Assembly (NCBI GenBank): GCA_005882155.1
Contig: VBCQ01000038.1
Location: 1-18,495, forward strand
DNA from: Betaproteobacteria bacterium
GTDB lineage: Bacteria; Pseudomonadota; Gammaproteobacteria; Burkholderiales; Burkholderiaceae_C
DNA length: 18,495 nt
Reading direction: 5' to 3'
Shown: positions 1 through 6,971 of the stretch, piece after piece
How positions within the stretch are numbered: the stretch's first letter is position 1
How the letters are laid out: each line of letters begins with the position of its first letter
Notes under the pieces: model-generated
What the model saw: the letters and a program-made list of their open reading frames with translations, nothing else
Database searches by the model: none
What the model was told of the DNA's origin: nothing
Translations under genes and position numbers: made by a program

Positions 1-110
1 GCGGCCGAATCCGCTGGTGTTTCGGGCCCTCTTCTTTGGTGACTTTCTTCTGGGCCATCAGAAGAAAGTTACCCGGCAGCCGGGCCGGGACCCGGCGCGG
101 TATCCCGCAT
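1..110. repeat. Repeat-like leader with long stem-loop upstream of lolC
   Basis: Non-coding stretch at the left edge. Positions 38-51 and 60-73 form a 14-bp stem (13 Watson-Crick pairs and one G-U) around an 8-nt loop, with arms beginning GGTGACTTTC and ending AAGTTACC. A second short hairpin lies at 72-84 (CCCGGC, A, GCCGGG), followed by more GGCCGGGACCCGG-type sequence. Read in one + strand frame the stretch gives a peptide of the FFGDFLL...KKVTR...GRDPA type. I recall this as a spurious peptide annotated often in Burkholderiales intergenic regions, so I read it as a dispersed repeat and not as a gene. No T-run follows the stem, so it is not a classical terminator. Any role in lolCD expression is inference. 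Confidence 0.55.
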
Positions 111-150
111 GAGAAGAAATAGAAAGACGCTCCTGTAGCATCCCCACCCC

Positions 151-1407
151 ATGAACTGGCCCTACGAACTTCAAATCGGCTGGCGATACACGCGAGCCGG
201 GCGTGCCGGGCGGCGCAACGCGTTCATCTCCTTCATTTCCGGCGTTTCGATGCTCGGCATCGCGCTCGGCGTGGCGGCGTTGATCATCGTGTTGTCAGTG
301 ATGAACGGCTTCCAGAAGGAAGTGCGCGACCGCATGCTGTCGATCATTGCGCATATCGAGGTCTACGACTCGCAAGGCGCTGCGCTGCCCGACTGGAAAG
401 CGACCGCCGCGAAAGCGCGCGAGAACCCGCAGGTGATCGGTGCGGCGCCGTTCATCGCCGCTCAGGCATTGATCGCACGCGGCGACGACATGCGCGGCGC
501 GATCGTGCGCGGCATCTCGCCCAACGACGAAGCCACCGTCACCGACATCGCGGCGCAGCTCAAGGACAGCACGCTCGCCAAGCTCAAGGCAGGCGACTGG
601 GGCATCGTGCTCGGCGTCGAGCTGGCGCGCGCAATGGGTGTGCGAGAGGGCGACAAGGTGACCATCGTCGCGCCCGGCGGCCAGGTCACGCCGGCCGGTG
701 TCGTTCCGCGGCTCAAGCAACTCACGCTCGTCGGCACCTTCGACTCGGGTCACTACGAATACGACAGCGGCCTCGCACTGATCCATGTCGACGATGCGGC
801 GCGGCTGTTTCGCGTCGACGGGCCGACCGGCGTGCAGCTGCGCTTGAAAGACCTGAATCAGGCGCGCGATGTCGCCGAGCAGTTGGGGCTGATGCTCGGG
901 CCGCAGGTCACGGTGCGCGACTGGACGCGCACGAACCGCAACTGGTTCGCCGCGGTGCAGGTCGAGAAGCGGCTGATGTTCATCATCCTCACGCTGATCG
1001 TCGCGGTCGCCGCGTTCAACCTCGTGTCGACGCTCGTGATGACGGTGACCGACAAGCAGGCCGACATCGCGATCCTGCGCACCCTCGGCGCGAGCCCGCG
1101 CTCGATCATGGGCATCTTCATGGTGCAGGGCGCGGCGGCCGGCGTGATCGGCACGCTGTCGGGCGTCGCACTGGGTCTGCTGATCGCGTTCAACATCGAC
1201 ATCATCGTGCCGGCCATCGAGCGCGCGCTGCACGTGAGCTTCCTCCCGGGCAGCGTCTACCTGATCACGCGCATGCCGAGCGAGCCGCAGAGCACCGACA
1301 TCGTGCCGATCGTGTTGATCTCGCTGCTGCTCGCTTTCGTTGCGACGCTGTACCCGAGCTGGCGCGCGAGCCGCGTGCAACCGGCCGAGGCGCTGCGCTA
1401 TGAGTAG
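151..1407 (+). CDS. lolC: Lipoprotein-releasing ABC transporter permease (LolC/LolE/LolF family)
   Basis: Inner-membrane permease of the Lol system, which extracts outer-membrane lipoproteins from the inner membrane and passes them to periplasmic LolA, powered by LolD. The 418-aa length fits the family. It opens with the typical YELQIGWRYTRAGR stretch. The topology is one helix at about residues 24-50, a large periplasmic domain at about 51-270, then three helices near 272-298, 318-347 and 383-402 (MacB/FtsX layout). The segment VEKRLMF...DKQADIAILRTLGAS (271-314) is strongly characteristic. A proline-flanked TPAGVVPRLK stretch (180-189) sits where LolC carries its LolA-binding hook. The ATG at 151 has no obvious Shine-Dalgarno sequence. 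The stop overlaps the lolD start (ATGAGTAG), so the two are translationally coupled. No second permease follows lolD, so this may be a LolF-type hybrid. Confidence 0.93.
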   Translation: MNWPYELQIGWRYTRAGRAGRRNAFISFISGVSMLGIALGVAALIIVLSVMNGFQKEVRDRMLSIIAHIEVYDSQGAALPDWKATAAKARENPQVIGAAPFIAAQALIARGDDMRGAIVRGISPNDEATVTDIAAQLKDSTLAKLKAGDWGIVLGVELARAMGVREGDKVTIVAPGGQVTPAGVVPRLKQLTLVGTFDSGHYEYDSGLALIHVDDAARLFRVDGPTGVQLRLKDLNQARDVAEQLGLMLGPQVTVRDWTRTNRNWFAAVQVEKRLMFIILTLIVAVAAFNLVSTLVMTVTDKQADIAILRTLGASPRSIMGIFMVQGAAAGVIGTLSGVALGLLIAFNIDIIVPAIERALHVSFLPGSVYLITRMPSEPQSTDIVPIVLISLLLAFVATLYPSWRASRVQPAEALRYE

Positions 1408-2089
1408 GCCGGTGATCCAGGCGCGCGGCCTGCACAAGCGATTCGTCGAGCGCAGCGGCGAGGCCAAGCTCGACGTGCACGTGCTGCAAGGCATCGACCT
1501 CGACGTGCGCGAAGGCGAGGCACTCGCCATCGTCGGCGCGTCGGGATCGGGCAAGAGCACCTTGCTGCACCTGCTCGGCGGACTCGAGGCACCGAGCGCC
1601 GGCAGCGTCGAGCTGCAGGGACGCGACTTCACGCAGATGAATCCGCGTTCTCAGGGCGACTGGCGCAACCTGCACCTCGGCTTCGTCTACCAGTTCCATC
1701 ACTTGCTGCCCGAGTTCACTGCGCTCGACAACGTCGCGATGCCGTGGCGAATCCGCCGCCTGACCAAGCCGCAGGCGCGCGACAAGGCACGCGGTGTGCT
1801 GGCGCAGGTCGGGCTTGCCGAGCGGGTGCACCACCGGCCGTCGCAACTGTCGGGCGGCGAGCGCCAGCGGGTGGCGATCGCGCGCGCGCTGTCGGGCGAG
1901 CCGGCCTGCGTGCTCGCTGACGAGCCGACCGGCAACCTCGATCGCGAAACCGCAGACGGCGTGTTCGCGCTGATGCTCGACCTCGCACGGCGGCGCGGCA
2001 TGGCCTTCGTGATGGTGTCGCACGACGAGACGCTCGCGAGCAAGTGCGACCGCATGCTGCGGCTCAAGCACGGCGTGCTGGTCGGCTGA
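1400..2089 (+). CDS. lolD: Lipoprotein-releasing ABC transporter ATPase LolD
   Basis: Cytoplasmic ATPase of the lipoprotein releasing complex, 229 aa and of normal family length. Walker A is GASGSGKST (46-54). The Q-loop sits in VYQFHHLLPEFTALDNV, with Q98; this stretch is diagnostic for LolD. The ABC signature is LSGGERQ (150-156), Walker B is VLADEP (171-176), and the switch histidine is H208 in MVSHDE. I chose the ATG at 1400 because it overlaps the lolC stop and the protein then begins MSRPVIQARGLHKRF, as LolD proteins do. The open frame extends upstream to 1340, but that part lies inside lolC and is not LolD-like. It is transcribed with lolC and ends at a hairpin facing the convergent GNAT gene. 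Confidence 0.95.
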   Translation: MSRPVIQARGLHKRFVERSGEAKLDVHVLQGIDLDVREGEALAIVGASGSGKSTLLHLLGGLEAPSAGSVELQGRDFTQMNPRSQGDWRNLHLGFVYQFHHLLPEFTALDNVAMPWRIRRLTKPQARDKARGVLAQVGLAERVHHRPSQLSGGERQRVAIARALSGEPACVLADEPTGNLDRETADGVFALMLDLARRRGMAFVMVSHDETLASKCDRMLRLKHGVLVG

Positions 2090-2100
2090 ATTCAGGTGTT

Positions 2101-2126
2101 GTCATCCCCGCGCAGGCGGGGATGAC
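2101..2126. repeat. Perfect 11-bp inverted repeat between convergent genes
   Basis: GTCATCCCCGC, a 4-nt loop GCAG, then GCGGGGATGAC: a perfect 11-bp stem in the 38-nt gap between lolD and the oppositely oriented GNAT gene. The sequence resembles the dispersed 'CCCGCGCAGGCGGG' elements common between genes in many proteobacteria. Neither strand has a T-run after the stem, so it is not a canonical rho-independent terminator. Its place between two 3' ends still fits a bidirectional transcript-end or RNA-stabilising hairpin. Confidence 0.7.
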
Positions 2127-2127
2127 G

Positions 2128-2595
2128 TCATCGCGCGACGCGCAGATCACGCTCGAGCCGCACCGCGTCTTCGCGGTCGCTGTAGTAGCCCTCGAGCAGG
2201 CCGGTCTGGTTGAAGCCGTGCTTGCGGTAGAACGCCAGCGCGGCGGTGTTCCTCGCTCGCGCTTCGAGGCGGATCATCGCGATGCCGGCGGCGCGCAACG
2301 TGGCTTCGAGCCACGCGAGCATCGTCGTGCCGACGCCGCGCCGGCGGTGCGCGCTGTGCACCGCGAGCAGGAGCAAGTGCGCTTCGTCCTCGCCGTATTT
2401 CATGATCGCGAAGCCGGCGAAGCTGCTGCCCGATCGCGCCACCACGACGTTGGTCGTGCGGTCGCGAACGCTGCGTGCCACGCGATGCGGCGTCCAGCTC
2501 CAGCCGAGTCCTTCTTCGATCGCATCGCGCGACAACTCGGCGATGCGCGGCGCATCGGCCGGTACGGCGATGCTGACTTCGTAATGACTGATCAT
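2128..2595 (-). CDS. GNAT-family N-acetyltransferase
   Basis: Cytoplasmic acetyl-CoA-dependent N-acetyltransferase of 155 aa, of unknown substrate. The acetyl-CoA-binding motif A is visible as HRRRGVGTTML (83-93), preceded by the beta-4 strand AHLLLLAVH and followed by the typical RNTAALAFYRKHGF segment (115-128), as in RimI-like proteins. I chose the ATG ending at 2595: a GGAG sits 8 nt upstream and the protein begins MISHYEVSIAVPADAPRI, a normal GNAT start. The frame is open further upstream to 2664, but that adds a low-complexity stretch which would run through the TRAP promoter. It is convergent with lolD and divergent from the TRAP operon. Ribosomal-protein acetylation (RimI) is possible but not supported beyond the fold. 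Confidence 0.85.
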   Translation of the reverse strand: MISHYEVSIAVPADAPRIAELSRDAIEEGLGWSWTPHRVARSVRDRTTNVVVARSGSSFAGFAIMKYGEDEAHLLLLAVHSAHRRRGVGTTMLAWLEATLRAAGIAMIRLEARARNTAALAFYRKHGFNQTGLLEGYYSDREDAVRLERDLRVAR

Positions 2596-2642
2596 TGAAG
2601 GCGCTCCGGCGGGGGAGGTGCGCATCTTAGGCTCGGGCGCGG

Positions 2643-2671
2643 TTGACGTTGAATTGTCAGACAATTATGAT
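2643..2671 (+). promoter_or_regulatory. Sigma-70-type promoter of the TRAP transporter operon
   Basis: -35 TTGACG at 2643-2648 and -10 TATGAT at 2666-2671, each one mismatch from consensus, with an ideal 17-bp spacer. The predicted start of transcription is near 2678, some 22 nt before the dctP ATG. This is the clearest promoter in the window. The spacer holds a 15-nt palindrome, described separately as an operator. Confidence 0.75.
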
Positions 2672-2685
2672 GAATCGTCGGACAA
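2652..2685. promoter_or_regulatory. Tandem FadR/GntR-type operators over the TRAP promoter
   Basis: Two copies of the TnGTnnnACnA pattern bound by FadR-subfamily (FCD-domain) GntR regulators. TTGTCAGACAA at 2654-2664 lies within the 15-nt perfect palindrome AATTGTC-A-GACAATT (2652-2666). TCGTCGGACAA lies at 2675-2685. Their centres, 2659 and 2680, are 21 bp apart, which is two helical turns. The first lies in the -35/-10 spacer and touches the -10; the second covers the predicted start site. This is the geometry of repression by a GntR protein that lets go when it binds the transported acid. No regulator gene is visible in the window. The match is seen; the regulator class is inferred from the consensus. 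Confidence 0.65.
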
Positions 2686-2699
2686 ACCCGGAGCGCACC

Positions 2700-3692
2700 A
2701 TGAATCGTCGCCTCGCTGCCCTGGTCTCGGTTCTGCTGGCGGCGCTTCTTGCCGCCGTGCCCGCTGCGGCACAAACCGCGAAGAAGGTGGTACGCATTCA
2801 CACCGCGGGCCCGAACGACACCAATGTCGAGACGACGATGCTCGCGTTCCAGTTCGCGAACTACGTCAACGCGCACTCCGACACGGTCGAGGTCAAGGTC
2901 TATCCGGCGAGCCAGCTCGGCCAGACGCGCGAAGTCATCGAGGCGATGCGACTCGGCTCGGGCGCATCGGGCACGACCGGCGGGCCGGCCGAGTACGCGT
3001 CCTTCGTCAAGCGGCTCGGCGTGCTCGGCCTGCCTTTCTTGTGGAAGAGCTACGACCACGCGTCGGCGGTGCTCGACGGCCCGGTCGGCCAGGAGCTCGG
3101 CGACGACATGGAGAAGGCCGGCTTCAAGGTCCTCGCGTGGTCGGTCAGCTGGGGCTACCGCAACGTGGTGACGGCGAAGAAGGAAGTGACCAAGGCCGCC
3201 GATCTCAAGGGCCTGAAGATTCGCACGATCCCGACCAAGGTCTTCGTTGCCGCGATCAACGCGATGGGCGCGAACGCGACGCCGATGAACTTCGGCGAGA
3301 TCTACACCTCGCTGCAAAGCGGCGTGCTCGACGGCTACGAGCACACCGCGGCGACCACGCTGTCGTTCAAGTTCAACGAGGTCGCGTGCTGCATGGCGCT
3401 GACGCGACATCTGATGGACCCGACCTTTCTCGTCTTCTCGCTGCCCGAGTGGCGCAGGTTCAATCCCACCGAGCAGGCGGTGCTCGCGAAGGCGGCGCAG
3501 CTCGGCGCCGAGGTCGTTCGCGCGATGGCGCCCAAGCGCGAGGCCGAGTCGATCGCCGCGCTGAAGAAGGTCGGCATGAAGGTCAACGACATCGACACCG
3601 CGCCGCTGCAGAAGGCGGCACTCGCGGCGCAAGACGAGCTCGCGAAAGAATTCGGCGCCGAAGCGCTGCTCGCCAAGATCCGCGCGCAGTAG
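2700..3692 (+). CDS. dctP: TRAP transporter solute-binding protein (DctP family)
   Basis: Periplasmic ligand-binding subunit of a tripartite ATP-independent periplasmic transporter, usually for organic acids (C4-dicarboxylates, sugar acids, aromatic or keto acids). Of 330 aa, the first 25 or so are a signal peptide (MNRRLAALVSVLL...AAAQ). Family marks are YPASQLGQTREVIEAMRLG (68-86), GLKIRTIPTK with the substrate carboxylate-binding arginine R175, and NATPMNFGEIYTSLQSGVLDGYEH (192-215). The ATG at 2700 follows GGAG by 6 nt and starts right at the signal peptide. In-frame ATGs upstream (2643, 2667, 2670) overlap or precede the predicted transcription start and are unlikely to be used. The dctQ gene follows after 4 nt. 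The substrate cannot be named from the sequence. Confidence 0.92.
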   Translation: MNRRLAALVSVLLAALLAAVPAAAQTAKKVVRIHTAGPNDTNVETTMLAFQFANYVNAHSDTVEVKVYPASQLGQTREVIEAMRLGSGASGTTGGPAEYASFVKRLGVLGLPFLWKSYDHASAVLDGPVGQELGDDMEKAGFKVLAWSVSWGYRNVVTAKKEVTKAADLKGLKIRTIPTKVFVAAINAMGANATPMNFGEIYTSLQSGVLDGYEHTAATTLSFKFNEVACCMALTRHLMDPTFLVFSLPEWRRFNPTEQAVLAKAAQLGAEVVRAMAPKREAESIAALKKVGMKVNDIDTAPLQKAALAAQDELAKEFGAEALLAKIRAQ

Positions 3693-3696
3693 ACCG

Positions 3697-4185
3697 ATGA
3701 GCATCACGCGCGCGCTCGCCGCGATCGACCGTGGCGCAGAGGTCTTCGTCGCGCTGATCTTCGCCGCGATGGTGCTTGTCGGCTTGCTGCAGGTCTTCAA
3801 CCGCTTCGTTCTCAACGCGTCGCTCAGCTGGAGCGAAGAAGCGCAGATCTTCGGCCATGTCTGGCTCGTCTTCTTCGGCATCCCGATCGCCTATCGGCGC
3901 GGCGCGCATCTGTATGTCGAGACCTTCCGCGACAAGTTTCCGCAGCGCGTCGGCGCGCTGTTCGACCTCGGCGTCGAGCTGATGTGGCTCGCGTTCGCGG
4001 TGTCGCTGATGGTGCTCGGCTACCAGGTCGCGCGTGTCGCCGCGCTGCAGCAGTCGCCGGGGCTCGAGATCCCGATGAGCTACCCGTACTTCGGCATGGT
4101 GATCGGCGGCGCGTACCTCGCGATCGTCGCGCTGCACCGCATCGTCGTGCGCCCGCCGCGAACGAAAGCGCCGGTCGAGCCATGA
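3697..4185 (+). CDS. dctQ: TRAP transporter small permease (DctQ family)
   Basis: Inner-membrane small subunit of the TRAP transporter, 162 aa, which scaffolds the large permease. Four hydrophobic segments are visible near residues 14-34, 46-64, 87-108 and 128-147. The segment NRFVLNASLSWSEEA (about 35-49) is the family hallmark, with the WSEEA motif at the start of helix 2. It begins 4 nt after dctP stops, and its stop overlaps the dctM start as ATGA, so all three subunits form one translationally coupled operon with conserved order P-Q-M. Confidence 0.92.
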   Translation: MSITRALAAIDRGAEVFVALIFAAMVLVGLLQVFNRFVLNASLSWSEEAQIFGHVWLVFFGIPIAYRRGAHLYVETFRDKFPQRVGALFDLGVELMWLAFAVSLMVLGYQVARVAALQQSPGLEIPMSYPYFGMVIGGAYLAIVALHRIVVRPPRTKAPVEP

Positions 4186-5471
4186 TCTGGTTTCTGTTCG
4201 CGCTGATGCTCGCAACGATGCTGATCGGCATCCCGATCCTGCTGTCGATCGCGCTCGTCGGCTATGTCGGCATTGCCGCGGTGCCGGGGCTCGTCGCGCC
4301 ACTTTACGCGCAGAAAATGTTCGCGCAGCTCGACTCGTTCACCTTGCTCGCGCTGCCGTACTTCATTCTCGCCGGCTCACTCATGTCGGCGAGCGGCATG
4401 AGCCAGCAGCTGGTCGATTTTTCGCGCGTGCTGGTCGGCCACTGGCGCGCCGGACTCGCGCATGCGTCGGTGGTCGCGAGCATGGTGTTCGCCGGCATCT
4501 CCGGGTCGTCGACGGCCGACGCGTCGGCGATCGCCGCGATCGTCATCCCGACGATGAAGCGCTCGGGCTACAAAGCGGGTTTCGCCGCGGCGCTGATCGC
4601 CTGCGGCGGCACCATCGGCGCGATCATTCCGCCGAGCATGGTGATGGTGGTCTACGGTGCGATCGCGCAGGTCTCGATCGGCGGCTTGTTCCTCGCCGGC
4701 ATCGTCCCCGGCATCCTGGTCGGCCTGTTCCTGATGGCCACCGTCAAGCTCTACAGCTACCACCCCGACTATCCGGAGCTGCGCGTCGTCCACGGCCAGT
4801 TCGAGCTGCGCGCATTGGGCCGCGCGACAGTCGAAGTGTGGCCCGCCTTGCTCGCGCCGGTGATCATCGTCGGCGGCATCCTGAGTGGCGTTTTCACCGC
4901 GACCGAAGCGGGAGTCGTCGCGTGTCTCTATGCCTTCGTCATCGGCACCTTCGTCTACCGCAAGATCAAGCTGCGCGACATGGTCGGCATCTTCGTCGAA
5001 TCGGCGATCACGACGACGATGGTGTCGGCGATCATCGCTGTCGCCGGCGCGTCGGGCTGGCTGATGGCGTACTTGCAGTTCAACGAAGTGGCGGTCGCGT
5101 TCGTCACCTCGGTGTCGAACAACCCGACGATCGTGCTGCTCGTGATGGCGGTCGTGATGGTGGTGCTCGGCACCTTCGTCGACTCGCTCGCCGTGCTGCT
5201 CGTCTTTGCGCCGGTCGCGATCCAGATCAGCAAGACCCACGGCATCGACCCGTTCCAGATGGGCCTCGTGATGGTGATGTGCAATCAGATCGGCGCCGTC
5301 TCGCCGCCGACCGCGCCGCTGCTGTTCGTGACGACGAGCATCGCGCAGACGACGTTTTCAGAGACGAACCGCCACGTCTGGTGGTTCATGCTCGCCGAGA
5401 CGCTGGTGTTGCTGCTGATCGTTTTCGTGCCGGGGCTCGCGTCGTGGATCCCGCATCACTTCTTGGGTTAG
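4182..5471 (+). CDS. dctM: TRAP transporter large permease (DctM family)
   Basis: Sodium-coupled transport subunit, 429 aa, with a dozen or so membrane helices and no signal peptide. Family motifs are LPYFILAGSLM, FAGISGSSTADASAI with the helical hairpin that follows, CGGTIGAIIPPSMVMVVYG, and in the second half CNQIGAVSPPTAPLLFVT, showing the inverted-repeat architecture of the ion-transporter superfamily. The start at 4182 overlaps the dctQ stop (ATGA) and gives MIWFLFALMLATMLIGIPI, a normal first helix. The open frame reaches back to 3984, but that part is a shadow of dctQ. The stop overlaps by 4 bp the stop of the convergent thioredoxin-like gene. Confidence 0.95.
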   Translation: MIWFLFALMLATMLIGIPILLSIALVGYVGIAAVPGLVAPLYAQKMFAQLDSFTLLALPYFILAGSLMSASGMSQQLVDFSRVLVGHWRAGLAHASVVASMVFAGISGSSTADASAIAAIVIPTMKRSGYKAGFAAALIACGGTIGAIIPPSMVMVVYGAIAQVSIGGLFLAGIVPGILVGLFLMATVKLYSYHPDYPELRVVHGQFELRALGRATVEVWPALLAPVIIVGGILSGVFTATEAGVVACLYAFVIGTFVYRKIKLRDMVGIFVESAITTTMVSAIIAVAGASGWLMAYLQFNEVAVAFVTSVSNNPTIVLLVMAVVMVVLGTFVDSLAVLLVFAPVAIQISKTHGIDPFQMGLVMVMCNQIGAVSPPTAPLLFVTTSIAQTTFSETNRHVWWFMLAETLVLLLIVFVPGLASWIPHHFLG

Positions 5472-5932
5472 TGGCTGGCTTTCGCCTTCGCCATCGCGTC
5501 CCTGAAGAACCCGTATATCCCATCCGCATTCATGCTGCGCGCATCCGCCAACTCACCCGCGCGCGTCGCATAGAGAACGCGGTTGTCGCTGGCGACGATC
5601 ACGGCGGCGGGGATGCCTTTTTTGATCGGGTTGCCGTAGGCATTGGCGATGTCGAGGTTGCGATCGAAGCGGCCGACGTCGACCTTCACGACTTTGAACT
5701 CCTCGCTCATCAACGCAGCGTTCTTGCCGCTCTTCAGCGCGAGGTCGAGCGCGCGGCAGTCTTCGCACCAATTGGCGCCGAAGATCACGAGCACCGGCTT
5801 GCTGGCCTTGGCCGCATCGGCCAGCGCCTGCGCGATCTCGGCCTTCGCGTTGGCGGCTTCGTTGTAGGGCAGCTCGGCAGCGACTGCGGCGAGACCAAGC
5901 AACAAGGCGAGCAGGAAAGTCAATCGTTTCAT
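5468..5932 (-). CDS. Exported thioredoxin-like protein
   Basis: 154-aa thioredoxin-fold protein with an N-terminal signal peptide (about 1-19, MKRLTFLLALLLGLAAVAA), so it acts in the periplasm. The active-site motif is WCEDC (C56-E-D-C59) in VLVIFGANWCEDC, and the cis-proline is P108 in KKGIPAAVIV. The acidic CEDC pair is unlike thioredoxin CGPC and is seen in DUF953/thioredoxin_7-like proteins, so substrate and redox direction are open. It is the last gene of the leftward MoxR-DUF58-VWA operon: only 10 nt separate it from the VWA stop. Its own stop (TAA, 5468-5470) overlaps the dctM stop. A role in keeping metal-site or disulfide cysteines of partner envelope proteins reduced is inference. 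Confidence 0.88.
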   Translation of the reverse strand: MKRLTFLLALLLGLAAVAAELPYNEAANAKAEIAQALADAAKASKPVLVIFGANWCEDCRALDLALKSGKNAALMSEEFKVVKVDVGRFDRNLDIANAYGNPIKKGIPAAVIVASDNRVLYATRAGELADARSMNADGIYGFFRDAMAKAKASH

Positions 5933-5942
5933 CGCCGCGAGC

Positions 5943-6971
5943 CTACATCACGCGGCCGAACCACGCGAGCGACAGGCCCGCAGCAATGACGACCAGCAGC
6001 GCCGCGGCGGCCGCGAACAGGCCGCTGATCTCGGTCTCTTTCTTCTCGACGACGAGCCGCGTGCTCAGCGACTGATAAACCTTCTTCAGGTCGTCGGCCG
6101 TGCCGGCATAGAAGTACTCGGCGCGCGTCGCAGCGGCGATGCCCTTCAATGTGTCTTCGTCGAGACGCACCCGCATCGACCAACCTTCGAAGCCGATGAT
6201 CTCGCCCTCCTTGGTGCCGATGCCCACCGTGTAGACGCGCACGCCACGATCGGCGGCCATCTTGGCGGCGTCGAGCGGGTCGGGGCCGGTGGTGCGCTGG
6301 CCGTCGGTCAGCAGGATGATCGCGCCGAAACCATACGAGCCCGGCTGCACGGGGGTGAATTCCTTCTTCGGCTTCTCGCCGGGAGCGAGCGGCATGCTGC
6401 GCTGGCCGGTGATCTGCGACAGGTCGATGCCGGCGTCGGGAAACAGTGTGGCGAGCGACAGCACAATGCCGCTGCCGATCGCAGTCGCGCGCTGCAACTG
6501 GAAGCGGTCGACGGCGGCGATCAGGTCGTCGCGGCTTTGCGTTGGCGGCTGCACGACGGCGGCGGTGCCGGCAAACGAGACGATGCCCACGCGTACGCTG
6601 CGCGGCAGGTCCCTCACGAACGCCTTGGCCGCTTCCTGCATCGCGACGAGGCGGCTCGGTTGCACATCGGTCGCGCGCATGCTGCCCGACACGTCCATCG
6701 CGAGGATGATCGTTTCCTGCTGGCTCGGCAGGGTGACCACCGCCAGCGGCCGCGCAGTCGCAATCAGCAAGGTCGTGAGCGCGAGCAGCAGCAGCGCGGG
6801 CGGCACGTGGCGACGCCAGCCGGGGCCCTTGCCCATCGCCTGCTTGACGAGCGACAAGCTCGCGTAGCGCAGCGTGTTCTTCTTGCGCCGATAGAGCAGC
6901 CACAGGTACAGCACGACCAGCACCGGCAACAGCAAGAGCAGCGCGAGAAGGTCGGGCCAGACGAAATTCAT
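5943..6971 (-). CDS. Membrane VWA-domain protein (BatA-like)
   Basis: 342-aa inner-membrane protein with a von Willebrand A domain. Helices lie at about residues 5-27 and 57-75; a VWA domain spans about 86-300 with a complete MIDAS metal site (DVSGS at 93-97, T163 in RATAIGSG, D223 in LTDG); a C-terminal helix lies at about 316-337. This is the BatA/BatB layout (Aerotolerance_BatA family). A segment rich in proline and lysine (about 184-212) interrupts the domain before the LTDG strand. GGAGG sits 6 nt upstream of the ATG, which overlaps the DUF58 stop (ATGA). BatA-like proteins work with MoxR ATPases, probably as adaptors or metal-dependent chaperones. There is no BatB, BatD or TPR partner here. 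Confidence 0.9.
   Translation of the reverse strand: MNFVWPDLLALLLLLPVLVVLYLWLLYRRKKNTLRYASLSLVKQAMGKGPGWRRHVPPALLLLALTTLLIATARPLAVVTLPSQQETIILAMDVSGSMRATDVQPSRLVAMQEAAKAFVRDLPRSVRVGIVSFAGTAAVVQPPTQSRDDLIAAVDRFQLQRATAIGSGIVLSLATLFPDAGIDLSQITGQRSMPLAPGEKPKKEFTPVQPGSYGFGAIILLTDGQRTTGPDPLDAAKMAADRGVRVYTVGIGTKEGEIIGFEGWSMRVRLDEDTLKGIAAATRAEYFYAGTADDLKKVYQSLSTRLVVEKKETEISGLFAAAAALLVVIAAGLSLAWFGRVM

Noticed and set aside
136..141. TAGCAT as a -10 box giving an almost leaderless lolC mRNA
   Set aside because: There is no matching -35 at 16-18 bp, and a single weak hexamer is not enough to call a promoter.
295..1632. Minus-strand open frame (445 codons) opposite lolC-lolD
   Set aside because: Both + strand genes are unmistakable, and the antisense peptide is arginine/alanine/histidine-rich without motifs.
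2101..2126. Hairpin after lolD as a rho-independent terminator
   Set aside because: The stem is perfect, but no T-run follows on either strand, so I list it as a repeat with a possible 3'-end role only.
2592..3881. Minus-strand open frame (429 codons) opposite dctP-dctQ
   Set aside because: It spans the TRAP promoter, dctP and the start of dctQ, all well supported, and its composition is that of a shadow.
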